From a virus, in IMG/VR virus record IMGVR_UViG_3300024255_000120, positions 1 to 27,863 of that record: a stretch of 27,863 nucleotides of DNA; one strand, 5' to 3'. The notes below the pieces were generated by a model, which saw only the letters and a program-made list of their open reading frames with translations, had not been told where the DNA came from and did not search any database. The translations under genes and the position numbers were made by a program. Each line of letters starts with the position of its first letter. The first letter of the stretch is position 1. This document shows positions 1 through 4,757 of the stretch, in pieces.

Positions 1-92
1 GTCAATTCTTCTTTGAAAGAGAAGAATATCGAACTAATCCAATCTGATTCTAAATAATATCACTTATTATTAGGCAAAAGACCCAATAAACA
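1..92 (+). other. 3' end of an upstream gene plus short intergenic region
   Basis: Two + frames are open from the window edge. Frame 1 ends in SDSK then TAA at 55-57, and frame 3 ends in YRTNPI then TGA at 45-47. Either could be the C-terminus of a gene starting outside the window, and the sequence does not decide between them. The rest is AT-rich promoter/leader DNA for the gene at 93. Confidence 0.3.
65..70 (+). promoter_or_regulatory. -10 box upstream of the 52-aa gene
   Basis: TATTAT (5/6 match to TATAAT) lies 22 nt before the ATG at 93. The predicted start near 77 would give a 16-nt A/C-rich leader without a Shine-Dalgarno sequence. No convincing -35 is visible. It is called mainly because the same spacing recurs at other genes in the cluster. 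Confidence 0.4.
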
Positions 93-251
93 ATGAAAAA
101 CAATCGTAAGTTCAATCCAGAAACAATCAACCGCCAAGAAGCGTTTGAAAATGATTACGAAGACTTCGGATACGATGTTAAGAATGCAAAACGTTTAAAG
201 AGTAAGAACAAACGTAATGCCAAGTTCAGAAACTACGATGAATTTGATTGA
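93..251 (+). CDS. Small charged protein of unknown function (52 aa)
   Basis: An ATG-to-TGA frame encodes 52 residues, very rich in Lys, Arg, Asn, Asp and Glu, with a basic central stretch (KRLKSKNKRNAKFRN) and an acidic tail (YDEFD). It has no membrane segment, signal peptide or recognisable domain. It is preceded by a -10-like box and an A/C-rich leader without a ribosome binding site, like its neighbours. The composition suggests a soluble, possibly disordered protein that could contact nucleic acid, but that is inference. It is probably an early phage gene. The frame is short, so its reality rests on the promoter context and protein-like composition. Confidence 0.6.
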   Translation: MKNNRKFNPETINRQEAFENDYEDFGYDVKNAKRLKSKNKRNAKFRNYDEFD

Positions 252-265
252 ATGTCAATAGGTAA

Positions 266-287
266 TGGACACTAGTTGAACTGTCCA
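266..287 (+). terminator. Weak hairpin after the 52-aa gene
   Basis: TGGACA (266-271) can pair with TGTCCA (282-287) across a 10-nt loop, 14 nt past the stop at 251. There is no T tract, so termination is uncertain. Confidence 0.25.
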
Positions 288-294
288 CTATTGC

Positions 295-322
295 TTGCAT
301 TTTAAACTGTATCGTGTATTGT
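295..322 (+). promoter_or_regulatory. Sigma70-like promoter for the 57-aa gene
   Basis: TATTGT (317-322) lies 23 nt before the ATG at 346, giving a predicted 17-nt leader starting near 329. A weak -35 (TTGCAT, 295-300) sits 16 nt upstream. The promoter argues against translation starting at the upstream in-frame TTG at 295. Confidence 0.45.
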
Positions 323-345
323 ACAGACAGTTCAAACAAAATCCA

Positions 346-519
346 ATGAGAGTTATCACTACTCCAACACAACGTTCGGGTTACATAGTGACCAAACATC
401 GCACACAGGATGTTGATCAACGTACATTGGTTGATAACTATGGAGCAGCAATGATTGTTGCCCATAACATAAGTGAAATCGAGGGTTGCCGTGTGACGGT
501 TGACAAGGTGGCACGGTAG
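346..519 (+). CDS. Small hypothetical protein (57 aa)
   Basis: From ATG 346 to TAG 519 the frame encodes 57 residues beginning MRVITTPTQRSGY and ending VTVDKVAR. A longer reading from TTG 295 is open, but it would translate the predicted -10 box at 317-322, so the ATG is preferred. There are no transmembrane segments or recognised motifs. The pattern of hydrophobic strands (YIVTKH, AAMIVAHNI, CRVTVDKV) suggests a small alpha/beta or beta fold. It belongs to a line of small early genes, each with its own promoter. Function is unknown. Confidence 0.65.
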   Translation: MRVITTPTQRSGYIVTKHRTQDVDQRTLVDNYGAAMIVAHNISEIEGCRVTVDKVAR

Positions 520-522
520 GGG

Positions 523-550
523 TTGATTTCTCCTCTCGTTCCTGTATTGT
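523..550 (+). promoter_or_regulatory. Sigma70-like promoter for the 108-aa gene
   Basis: TTGATT (523-528), a 16-nt spacer and TATTGT (545-550) lie 29 nt before the ATG at 580. An alternative -10, TATTAA (550-555), would give a leader of about 18 nt. The leader is A/C-rich and has no Shine-Dalgarno sequence. Confidence 0.5.
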
Positions 551-579
551 ATTAACAAGTCAAACAACCGACACCAAAC

Positions 580-906
580 ATGCGTAAGATCGAATCCCAG
601 ATGAACGCCGCCATCCAAGGCAACGCCAACTGGAGCAAGGCAAACACAACTGTTACCACTCAAGATGGTGTGTCTGAAGTGCGTTTGCATGGTAACTTGA
701 TTGCAAAGGTGGGTGATGATTTTGTTACCGTCTTCGATGGCGGTTGGCAGTCCACTACCACAAAGTCTCGTTTGAATGCTATCATCAACGAGTTCTGCAA
801 TGCATTCACCGATGGCATCTTTCAGAAGGATTTTCAGTGGTTCGTTCGTGACAACAAAGTCGTGAATGATTTCGTCAACGGTTACACATTCAGCGAGTTC
901 GCATGA
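580..906 (+). CDS. Conserved phage protein with DGGWQSTTTKSRLN motif (108 aa)
   Basis: This is a complete 108-aa frame starting MRKIESQMNAAI. The central block VTVFDGGWQSTTTKSRLNA (about residues 48-66) and the following FQKDFQWFV resemble, from memory, small proteins of unknown function found in many marine cyanophages. The block VRLHGNLIAKVG just before it looks like a beta-hairpin. There is no signal peptide or membrane helix, so it should be cytoplasmic. It is flanked by its own promoter and by an excellent intrinsic terminator (910-933), making it a monocistronic early unit. No biochemical role can be assigned. Confidence 0.85.
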   Translation: MRKIESQMNAAIQGNANWSKANTTVTTQDGVSEVRLHGNLIAKVGDDFVTVFDGGWQSTTTKSRLNAIINEFCNAFTDGIFQKDFQWFVRDNKVVNDFVNGYTFSEFA

Positions 907-909
907 GTG

Positions 910-933
910 AGAGGGGTTATGCCCCTCTTTTTT
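910..933 (+). terminator. Rho-independent terminator
   Basis: AGAGGGG (910-916) pairs perfectly with CCCCTCT (922-928) across a 5-nt loop, followed by a run of six T (928-933). It lies 3 nt after the stop of the 108-aa gene. Confidence 0.9.
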
Positions 934-938
934 ATTGT
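933..938 (+). promoter_or_regulatory. -10 box overlapping the terminator T tract
   Basis: TATTGT lies 17 nt before the ATG at 956 and begins at the last T of the preceding terminator. The -35 position would fall in the terminator stem and does not match well. It is called from the recurring use of TATTGT at this distance class. Confidence 0.35.
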
Positions 939-955
939 CTCCACTAACTAACATC

Positions 956-1210
956 ATGGCAAATCAGTTCTATTCACTCAAAGCACTCAAAGCAAGGGTT
1001 GAAAATCTTATTGAACAACAGGGGGAAGATGCACCTTGTGCTGGTTGGATTTACACTAGCGAAGATGTTGTGAAGTATGATGATGATGGTGATGAAGTAA
1101 GACAATCCAAAGAAGTTTGTGAGGATGTGTTAGTCAACCTGCAAGACTACGATTTCATCTATCAAGCAATTGTGGATGCTATTGATACAGAACTCGGTGA
1201 GTGTGTATAA
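956..1210 (+). CDS. Acidic hypothetical protein (84 aa)
   Basis: ATG 956 is chosen over the upstream in-frame TTG at 935, which falls inside the probable promoter. The product starts MANQFYSLKALKARVENLI and is strongly acidic, with a DDDGDE cluster near residue 40. Two helical stretches (residues 6-20 and about 58-82) flank a short strand region. There are no recognised domains. An acidic small early phage protein could be a DNA mimic or host-enzyme inhibitor, but nothing in the sequence shows this. Its TAA overlaps the next ATG (TAATG), so the two genes are probably translationally coupled. Confidence 0.75.
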   Translation: MANQFYSLKALKARVENLIEQQGEDAPCAGWIYTSEDVVKYDDDGDEVRQSKEVCEDVLVNLQDYDFIYQAIVDAIDTELGECV

Positions 1211-1383
1211 TGAACAATCAACTTGACATGTTAATGAGCAGAGAACAGTTGATGGAAGACATTGATGGTATCGTTGAAGAGTTTCACCTGAAATGGATGC
1301 CTTATAACATAGATCATGATACTAGAGATGATTTAACTCGTATCCTATGTGATGCTGTCTGTAAGAACTTCCCCACTAAATGA
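1210..1383 (+). CDS. Small acidic hypothetical protein (57 aa)
   Basis: ATG 1210 overlaps the stop of the preceding gene in a TAATG junction, typical of translational coupling, so it is preferred over GTG 1201. The 57-residue product begins MNNQLDMLMSREQLMEDI and is acidic and predicted mainly helical, with no membrane segment or known motif. It has no promoter of its own at a sensible distance, so it likely shares the transcript of the 84-aa gene and perhaps acts with it. Function is unknown. Confidence 0.7.
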   Translation: MNNQLDMLMSREQLMEDIDGIVEEFHLKWMPYNIDHDTRDDLTRILCDAVCKNFPTK

Positions 1384-1430
1384 TACCCAGGTCAGCCGCG
1401 AGTGGACGATCGACCTAGTGGCACAAGGTT

Positions 1431-1459
1431 TTGGCACTGCCTCTCACAACCCCTATAAT
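1431..1459 (+). promoter_or_regulatory. Strong sigma70 promoter predicted to give a leaderless mRNA
   Basis: TTGGCA (1431-1436), an exact 17-nt spacer and a perfect TATAAT (1454-1459). Only AAGGAC separates the -10 box from the ATG at 1466. With the usual -10 to +1 geometry, transcription would start at the A of the start codon. The AAGGA could be read as a Shine-Dalgarno, but it ends 1 nt before the ATG, which is too close to work normally. Confidence 0.8.
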
Positions 1460-1470
1460 AAGGACATGAA
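1443..1470 (+). repeat. 28-bp promoter/start repeat, copy 1
   Basis: The 28 bases spanning the upstream CTCACA.CCCC, the TATAAT box, AAGGAC and ATGAA are identical at 27 of 28 positions to 1689-1716. The repeat ends just inside the coding regions, whose protein sequences are unrelated. Confidence 0.9.
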
Positions 1471-1663
1471 CAAAACAACTTACGAGATCACCTGCCCTGC
1501 CCTTGGGGAGACCGAGACCACGACCGATCTGGATCGTGCCATGGACCTTTGTTTCTCAATGCACGATGAGTCAGATTCTTATGCATACATCCGTGATTCA
1601 TTCGGTGATATCGTAGGCGAGTATGGTGACATTATGCAAGCGGTTTCAGACCACTTGGTTTAG
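1466..1663 (+). CDS. Small acidic hypothetical protein (65 aa)
   Basis: ATG 1466 lies 6 nt after a perfect TATAAT. A longer frame is open from GTG 1349, but it overlaps the previous gene and would translate the promoter. The product begins MNKTTYEITCPALGE and contains TTTDLDRAMDLCF (helix) followed by SYAYIRDSFGDIVGEYGD, a strand-turn pattern rich in Asp, Glu and Tyr. There is no membrane segment or known motif. It is probably cytoplasmic and expressed early from its own leaderless transcript. A perfect hairpin follows the stop. Function is unknown. Confidence 0.75.
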   Translation: MNKTTYEITCPALGETETTTDLDRAMDLCFSMHDESDSYAYIRDSFGDIVGEYGDIMQAVSDHLV

Positions 1664-1671
1664 TGTCACAT

Positions 1672-1690
1672 AGGGGCAGGCAATGCCCCT
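1672..1690 (+). terminator. Perfect hairpin without T tract
   Basis: AGGGGCA (1672-1678) pairs with TGCCCCT (1684-1690) across loop GGCAA. It follows the 65-aa gene by 8 nt and overlaps the -35 region of the next promoter. The missing T tract makes it a weak terminator; it may instead block ribosomes or protect RNA 3' ends. Confidence 0.5.
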
Positions 1691-1716
1691 CACATCCCCT
1701 ATAATAAGGACATGAA
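1689..1716 (+). repeat. 28-bp promoter/start repeat, copy 2
   Basis: Matches 1443-1470 at 27 of 28 positions (one A/T change). It includes the -10 box, the 6-nt gap and the first codons of the 60-aa gene. Confidence 0.9.
1700..1705 (+). promoter_or_regulatory. Perfect -10 box giving a predicted leaderless mRNA
   Basis: TATAAT is followed by AAGGAC and then the ATG at 1712, the same arrangement as at 1454-1468. The -35 position (CAGGCA, 1677-1682) is poor and lies inside the hairpin at 1672-1690, so this copy may be weaker. Confidence 0.65.
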
Positions 1717-1894
1717 AAACATTCAACGCCACGGCATCTTCATCACGACTCAAGACCCCTCCCCTAGGATGCAGTCTGTGATGGAGAAGATCCAACGCCA
1801 GCATCAGGCAGAGCACGAGTACAGGCAGGCAGTGAGAGCAGGTCGCATCGAGCAGGTCCAATCCACTAACTGGAACATCAGCGACAGACATTAG
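1712..1894 (+). CDS. Small basic helical hypothetical protein (60 aa)
   Basis: The ATG lies 6 nt after TATAAT. The product begins MKNIQRHGIFITTQDPSP, and from about residue 18 is a long amphipathic Gln/Arg/Glu-rich helix (RMQSVMEKIQRQHQAEHEYRQ...) ending in NWNISDRH. Net charge is positive and His is frequent. A single long helix after a short strand suggests an oligomerising or RNA/protein-binding peptide, but no family is recognised. Codon use is GC-richer than in the structural genes. It is probably an early gene with its own leaderless message. Confidence 0.75.
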   Translation: MKNIQRHGIFITTQDPSPRMQSVMEKIQRQHQAEHEYRQAVRAGRIEQVQSTNWNISDRH

Positions 1895-1895
1895 A

Positions 1896-1914
1896 CCCTG
1901 ACCCTGTAGACTAA
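1896..1914 (+). repeat. 19-bp promoter repeat, copy 1
   Basis: CCCTGACCCTGTAGACTAA is identical to 2157-2175. It carries the -10-like box TAGACT used by the following gene. Confidence 0.9.
1907..1912 (+). promoter_or_regulatory. -10 box TAGACT giving a predicted leaderless mRNA
   Basis: TAGACT is preceded by TG and followed by AACAGC and then the ATG at 1919, the same 6-nt gap as in the two TATAAT promoters upstream. No good -35 is visible. The identical spacing in a different sequence supports function. Confidence 0.5.
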
Positions 1915-1918
1915 CAGC

Positions 1919-2152
1919 ATGAGAAACGAAACCATGATCCAAACCAAATGCATCGCCGTCATCGGTGGCACTGATTACGAGGGAGAGTCCTTTGATTCTC
2001 TTCGTCTCTTTGATTGCCAATCAACTGCCGACCTCTACAAGGCAAAGCTCCAGCAGAGGTTTGATTACGTCCTAGTTGAGGTTCGGGAGGTTTCACAGTA
2101 CAGCGCCATGATGGGAGGGACAATCGAGGCACTGGCACAGTTCGCCGCCTAA
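1919..2152 (+). CDS. Small hypothetical protein (77 aa)
   Basis: ATG 1919 is 6 nt after a TAGACT box. Internal ATG 1934 (MIQTKC) is a possible alternative start giving 72 aa. The product contains IQTKCIAVIGGTDYEGESF, then LRLFDCQSTADLYKAKLQQ and YVLVEVREV, suggesting strand, helix, strand and a compact alpha/beta fold. The C-terminus is small and Ala-rich (EALAQFAA). No catalytic motif is recognised. It lies between two copies of a 19-bp promoter repeat and has GC-rich codon use. It is probably an early cytoplasmic protein of unknown function. Confidence 0.75.
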   Translation: MRNETMIQTKCIAVIGGTDYEGESFDSLRLFDCQSTADLYKAKLQQRFDYVLVEVREVSQYSAMMGGTIEALAQFAA

Positions 2153-2156
2153 TCCC

Positions 2157-2175
2157 CCCTGACCCTGTAGACTAA
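2157..2175 (+). repeat. 19-bp promoter repeat, copy 2
   Basis: Identical to 1896-1914. The -10-like TAGACT falls at the same place in the repeat, but here the ATG is 23 nt away rather than 6. Confidence 0.9.
2168..2173 (+). promoter_or_regulatory. -10 box TAGACT for the 84-aa gene at 2197
   Basis: It lies 23 nt before the ATG at 2197, giving a 17-nt leader made almost wholly of A and C, with no Shine-Dalgarno sequence. The -35 match is weak. Confidence 0.5.
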
Positions 2176-2196
2176 ACTCAAGAAACAAAACAAACA

Positions 2197-2451
2197 ATGG
2201 ATCAACCAACTTACGCCGTTCAACCTGCAGCATGGGGAAACTTCGATGGATACGGTTGTGACTATGCCGTCAGCATCTCCCATGCTTACAAGATCGCAGG
2301 CATCTGGCGTTCAATGAATGAGCGCCATGGACAGGGAGAAGACATGATGATTTTCAAGATCTATCCCGGCGGCAACCCTATCGCTTGGGTTCGGGTCTAT
2401 GCAGACGAATCCGTTGTCGCTGTGACGGATGAGGCACTGGCACTGCTTTGA
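2197..2451 (+). CDS. Small hypothetical protein (84 aa)
   Basis: A complete 84-aa frame beginning MDQPTYAVQPAAWGNFDGYG. The middle (YAVSISHAYKIAGIWRSMNERH) looks helical. The C-terminal half alternates hydrophobic residues (MMIFKIYPGG, AWVRVYADESVVAV), as in a beta-hairpin or sheet, and it ends with a short helix (TDEALALL). No known family is recognised, and no membrane or export signal is present. Start choice is supported by the -10 box 23 nt upstream and the A/C-rich leader. It is probably an early gene; function is unknown. Confidence 0.75.
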   Translation: MDQPTYAVQPAAWGNFDGYGCDYAVSISHAYKIAGIWRSMNERHGQGEDMMIFKIYPGGNPIAWVRVYADESVVAVTDEALALL

Positions 2452-2479
2452 TAGGCAACGCCACCAGATCGACTAGACT
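2452..2479 (+). promoter_or_regulatory. Sigma70-like promoter for the 73-aa gene
   Basis: TAGGCA (2452-2457, 4/6 match to TTGACA), a 16-nt spacer and TAGACT (2474-2479), ending 25 nt before the ATG at 2505. The predicted leader is A/C-rich without a Shine-Dalgarno sequence. Confidence 0.5.
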
Positions 2480-2504
2480 TTAAAAGAACAAACGAACAAA
2501 CATC

Positions 2505-2726
2505 ATGAACGGTTGGGCAAATCACGCAACATGGAACGTCGCTCTTTGGATCGGCAACGATGAGATGATCTACCGTCACGCCAAAGAAAACCAGAATCTA
2601 GGGTATCGCAAGTGGGCAAAGCGTTACATCGATGAGTTCGGTGAGTACATCACGGGTGACGGCATCTCCTGGTTATCCGATGACGTAGACACCGACGAGA
2701 TGGATGCAATGCTGGCAGAACTGTAA
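2505..2726 (+). CDS. Phage protein of the NG-W-x-N-x-x-TWNVALWI type (73 aa)
   Basis: The 73-aa product opens with NGWANHATWNVALWIGND, a signature seen in a widespread small phage protein group of unknown function (usually ETWNVALWL). A helical middle follows (IYRHAKENQNLGYRKWAKRYIDEF), with an acidic end (DDVDTDEMDAMLAEL). There are no membrane segments or catalytic residues. Its stop codon is part of a hairpin (2725-2739), and the next promoter begins right after. It is probably an early host-interaction or regulatory protein, but that is inference from position only. Confidence 0.8.
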   Translation: MNGWANHATWNVALWIGNDEMIYRHAKENQNLGYRKWAKRYIDEFGEYITGDGISWLSDDVDTDEMDAMLAEL

Positions 2727-2739
2727 GGGGTCGCCCCTT
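2725..2739 (+). terminator. Hairpin overlapping the stop codon
   Basis: AAGGGG (2725-2730) pairs with CCCCTT (2734-2739) across loop TCG. The first two bases belong to the TAA stop of the 73-aa gene. No T tract follows. Confidence 0.45.
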
Positions 2740-2742
2740 CTA

Positions 2743-2751
2743 TGCTACAAT
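2743..2751 (+). promoter_or_regulatory. Extended -10 promoter
   Basis: TGCTACAAT is a TGn extended -10 element with hexamer TACAAT (2746-2751). It lies 23 nt before the ATG at 2775 and predicts a 17-nt A/C-rich leader. There is no -35 match, as expected for some extended -10 promoters. The in-frame ATG at 2742 overlaps this box and is not used. Confidence 0.6.
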
Positions 2752-2774
2752 ACACAAGAACACGACACGACACC

Positions 2775-3344
2775 ATGAACGCCACCGCTTTTAATCTTGA
2801 CAACGCCGTTCGGATCTATGATGAGAGGATCGCCCCTCTTCATCAGCAGTATCTCTCCGAAGACAATGCAGGCGGCAAGATGAGGGCATCGATGGGCGAC
2901 CTCTACGAGGACGTGGCACAGGCGGTGATCTATGCAGTCGATCCCTCCATCGTATGCAAGCACAACGATTATATAATGATCGAGAGCAAGGGAGGCAACC
3001 ACTACAAGAGGACACAGGTGGACATCCATGCATATAAGGACGGAGAACTGATCTTCATTGTGGAGGGCAAGACCTATCTTGATTCATCTATGCTGGATCG
3101 TGCCTGCTCCGAGTTTGATAAGATCCGCCGTGTCTACCCTGGCATTCCTGCTGCTGTCTTCACAGGACAGGACGCCACAGATCCAGACTCTGCTGCCTGG
3201 TTTGCTGATGAGACAGATCACGCCGTCTTTGTCGTCAATCAAACCAAGCAACGCAGGAGCACAGCGCCAATCTTTGAGACTGCCGACCCGCTCGACATGA
3301 TGGCACTGCAGGCATTCGCCCGATGGGTTGACGCTGCCATCTGA
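2775..3344 (+). CDS. Putative PD-(D/E)XK nuclease-like protein (189 aa)
   Basis: ATG 2775 is chosen because the in-frame ATG at 2742 lies inside the promoter. Residues 41-50 (GDLYEDVAQA) form a helix with a conserved-looking Glu45. Then come QVDIHAYKDGELIFIVEGK (81-99), with Asp83 and Glu97-x-Lys99 on adjacent predicted strands, and a helix (SSMLDRACSEFDKIRRV). This order (helix Glu, Asp, ExK, helix) is the core of the PD-(D/E)XK nuclease fold found in restriction and repair nucleases. A later strand IPAAVFTG fits the fold. The family is not recognised, so substrate is unknown; roles in degrading host DNA or competing with other phages are guesses. It is the largest protein of the early cluster and the last before the late region. 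Confidence 0.75.
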   Translation: MNATAFNLDNAVRIYDERIAPLHQQYLSEDNAGGKMRASMGDLYEDVAQAVIYAVDPSIVCKHNDYIMIESKGGNHYKRTQVDIHAYKDGELIFIVEGKTYLDSSMLDRACSEFDKIRRVYPGIPAAVFTGQDATDPDSAAWFADETDHAVFVVNQTKQRRSTAPIFETADPLDMMALQAFARWVDAAI

Positions 3345-3358
3345 CAGTATACCACACC

Positions 3359-3382
3359 GGGGGCGGACTGTATTATGCCCCC
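3359..3382 (+). terminator. G/C hairpin after the nuclease-like gene
   Basis: GGGGGC (3359-3364) pairs with GCCCCC (3377-3382) across a 12-nt loop, 15 nt past the stop. No T tract is present, so terminator strength is uncertain. Confidence 0.4.
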
Positions 3383-3454
3383 CATCGCCCCCTAGGCGTC
3401 GCGCCGTACCAAAAAAGTACCTTCTTCCTAACCTACAAAGTGTTACCCAAACGA

Positions 3455-3462
3455 GATAAATA
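3455..3462 (+). promoter_or_regulatory. Late-promoter-like box
   Basis: GATAAATA matches the T4 late consensus TATAAATA at 7 of 8 positions. It lies about 60 nt before the first gene of the structural region (3519). T4-type late promoters have no -35 and are read by a phage sigma (gp55) with the sliding clamp. Function here is inferred. Confidence 0.45.
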
Positions 3463-3468
3463 TTCCAA

Positions 3469-3487
3469 GGAAATCGAAAAAATTTCC
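3469..3487 (+). other. Hairpin in the predicted late leader
   Basis: GGAAAT (3469-3474) pairs with ATTTCC (3482-3487) across an A-rich 7-nt loop. It lies at the very 5' end of the transcript expected from the late box at 3455 and could stabilise it. Confidence 0.3.
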
Positions 3488-3518
3488 GCCAGAAAAAATA
3501 GGTCAAAATAGTCGAGTT

Positions 3519-3698
3519 ATGAAAGATTACGATAACTATCTGAATAAGCAAGCAGAAGTCCTTACCGAGTTCGATGATTTCTGCGAGCAGTTTGAGCAGC
3601 GAGCTGCCGAGAACTTTAAGAACCCAAAGAAAGAGGATGCAAGATTTGAATTACTCAAAGAAATCACAGAACCCAGAGAACAACAATCTGACAGTTGA
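3519..3698 (+). CDS. Small acidic helical protein (59 aa)
   Basis: A 59-aa frame beginning MKDYDNYLNKQAEVLTEFDDF. It is rich in Glu, Lys and Gln, with a long predicted helix, and ends EPREQQSDS. Its 3' end overlaps the next gene (ATG 3637) by 62 nt in a different frame. No family is recognised. It follows a late-promoter-like box and heads a run of coupled genes leading to the PAAR spike protein, so it may be a small structural or assembly factor. The alternative in-frame reading of the downstream gene from ATG 3574 would overlap this gene further and is considered less likely. Confidence 0.6.
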   Translation: MKDYDNYLNKQAEVLTEFDDFCEQFEQRAAENFKNPKKEDARFELLKEITEPREQQSDS

Positions 3699-3864
3699 AC
3701 AAGTGCTTGAGTATGCATTAGAGGAGATCAAGGTGCTAAAGCAAGAGGTTGAGCGTCTAAAATCTCCTCAATTAATGTATAAGCGTCCAGGATCCGAGAA
3801 GCATGAGAAAATCACAGAATTCTTTGATGATGTAGAGATACGCTTACAGAAGTTAGAGAAGTAA
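3637..3864 (+). CDS. Coiled-coil protein (75 aa)
   Basis: ATG 3637 is preferred; the frame is open up to ATG 3574. Residues about 19-42 (LTVEQVLEYALEEIKVLKQEVERL) show regular heptad spacing of Leu/Val/Ile, a clear coiled coil. A second helical segment ends the protein (ITEFFDDVEIRLQKLEK). It begins inside the 59-aa gene and its TAA overlaps the ATG of the 297-aa gene (TAATG), so expression is probably coupled to both neighbours. Oligomerisation is likely. A role as a small baseplate or chaperone component is inferred from the context only. Confidence 0.65.
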   Translation: MQDLNYSKKSQNPENNNLTVEQVLEYALEEIKVLKQEVERLKSPQLMYKRPGSEKHEKITEFFDDVEIRLQKLEK

Positions 3865-4757
3865 TGGCAATACTATTACCAGGTCCAGGATTTATCTTTG
3901 GCAGTGGTGGTTGGCAAATATTACCACCACCGGGGATAAGTGTTGTTGGAGCACCCCGAGAAAGCATAGATCTCAATATATACGAAAACATCAATCCTGT
4001 GCCGATTACTGCACAAAGTAGTGTGGTATGTCCTGGAGGCACTCCTTTTTCTCTCACCCAACCATCACCAGAGTTAATCACAGGCATCAGTATTGCCCCT
4101 GGAAGCAGTGCTGGGCGTACTGGGGTAGGTGTAACCGTATTAATGTCTCGGGGCGGTGTAGGGAACGTTCCAGAGATGGCTATGCCAATCTATAATGAGA
4201 CTTATGTAAAGTACTTTGATATTACATCAGCACCGGTATTTACGTTAGTATTACCTGTACCGTTAACTGGGTATGTTACCGAGAAGTACTTTTGGGATGG
4301 AGATGCAGGATTTTCTGAATTATATAAAGGTAAAGAAACTCCATTGGCACGAGATAATATCCGAGGTGCTTCATTAAAGGGTGGTGTGGGTATTTCAAAG
4401 GCACCAGGGTTTCCTAGAGATAAAGCAATTAGTGTAGCGAAGAATATACCGGGGAGCGGAACTCTGCCCATCAGTCTGAATGAGGTGGGTCCGGGTGCTG
4501 CTGCTGTAACTGTAGGATCTACTGCGACAGAGCAAGCATCAGTGAATAGTAGTTATATGTGGTCAATGAAACCTTCTATGATTATAATGGAACGACTATT
4601 CTTTACGATTACTGTAACGAGTACATGTCCACCATATACTTGGGTATTTCCGGCATACATGGATGTAGTCAATAACTGGACGGCACATGGTAAACGTATA
4701 CAATATAGAATAAATAGACAAAAGACTGCATTACCAGGAGAGGAGGCAAAGTTCTAA
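3864..4757 (+). CDS. Structural protein upstream of the PAAR protein (297 aa)
   Basis: A 297-aa protein rich in Gly, Pro, Val and Ser. It has a striking Pro/Gly N-terminus (MAILLPGPGFIFGSGGWQILPPPG) and little sign of long helices, fitting an extended beta-structured virion protein. Late in the sequence an aromatic and positively charged segment (YTWVFPAYMDVVNNW...RIQYRINRQKT) forms the C-terminus. It is joined to both neighbours by TAATG overlaps; a purine-rich AGGAGG at 4741-4746 near its end can serve the next gene. Position next to the PAAR tip suggests a central spike or baseplate hub-associated part. It is not recognisable as T4 gp5, and no lysozyme motif is visible. Confidence 0.75.
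   Translation: MAILLPGPGFIFGSGGWQILPPPGISVVGAPRESIDLNIYENINPVPITAQSSVVCPGGTPFSLTQPSPELITGISIAPGSSAGRTGVGVTVLMSRGGVGNVPEMAMPIYNETYVKYFDITSAPVFTLVLPVPLTGYVTEKYFWDGDAGFSELYKGKETPLARDNIRGASLKGGVGISKAPGFPRDKAISVAKNIPGSGTLPISLNEVGPGAAAVTVGSTATEQASVNSSYMWSMKPSMIIMERLFFTITVTSTCPPYTWVFPAYMDVVNNWTAHGKRIQYRINRQKTALPGEEAKF

Noticed and set aside
295-345. TTG start extending the 57-aa gene by 17 codons
   Set aside because: The extension contains the predicted -10 box at 317-322 and starts with a rare codon; ATG 346 fits the shared promoter-to-ATG spacing.
226-957. Long open frame of 243 aa on the - strand
   Set aside because: It runs antisense across several + strand genes that have promoters, a terminator and protein-like composition. 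Its translation is Cys/His/Leu-rich and looks like a shadow frame.
1206-1211. TATAAT at the junction of the 84-aa and 57-aa genes
   Set aside because: It overlaps the start codon itself, so a transcript from it would begin after the ATG; it arises from the TAATG junction.
1349-1465. GTG start extending the 65-aa gene upstream
   Set aside because: It overlaps the preceding gene and translates a near-perfect promoter (TTGGCA, 17 nt, TATAAT).
1646-2020. 124-aa open frame on the - strand
   Set aside because: Antisense to two + strand genes and their duplicated promoters; no start signals of its own.
2742-2774. ATG 2742 as start of the nuclease-like gene
   Set aside because: This ATG overlaps the extended -10 element TGCTACAAT. 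The 11 added residues look like translated leader.
3084-3551. 155-aa open frame on the - strand
   Set aside because: Covers the 3' half of the nuclease-like gene and the noncoding gap including the late-like box. No promoter or family features support it.
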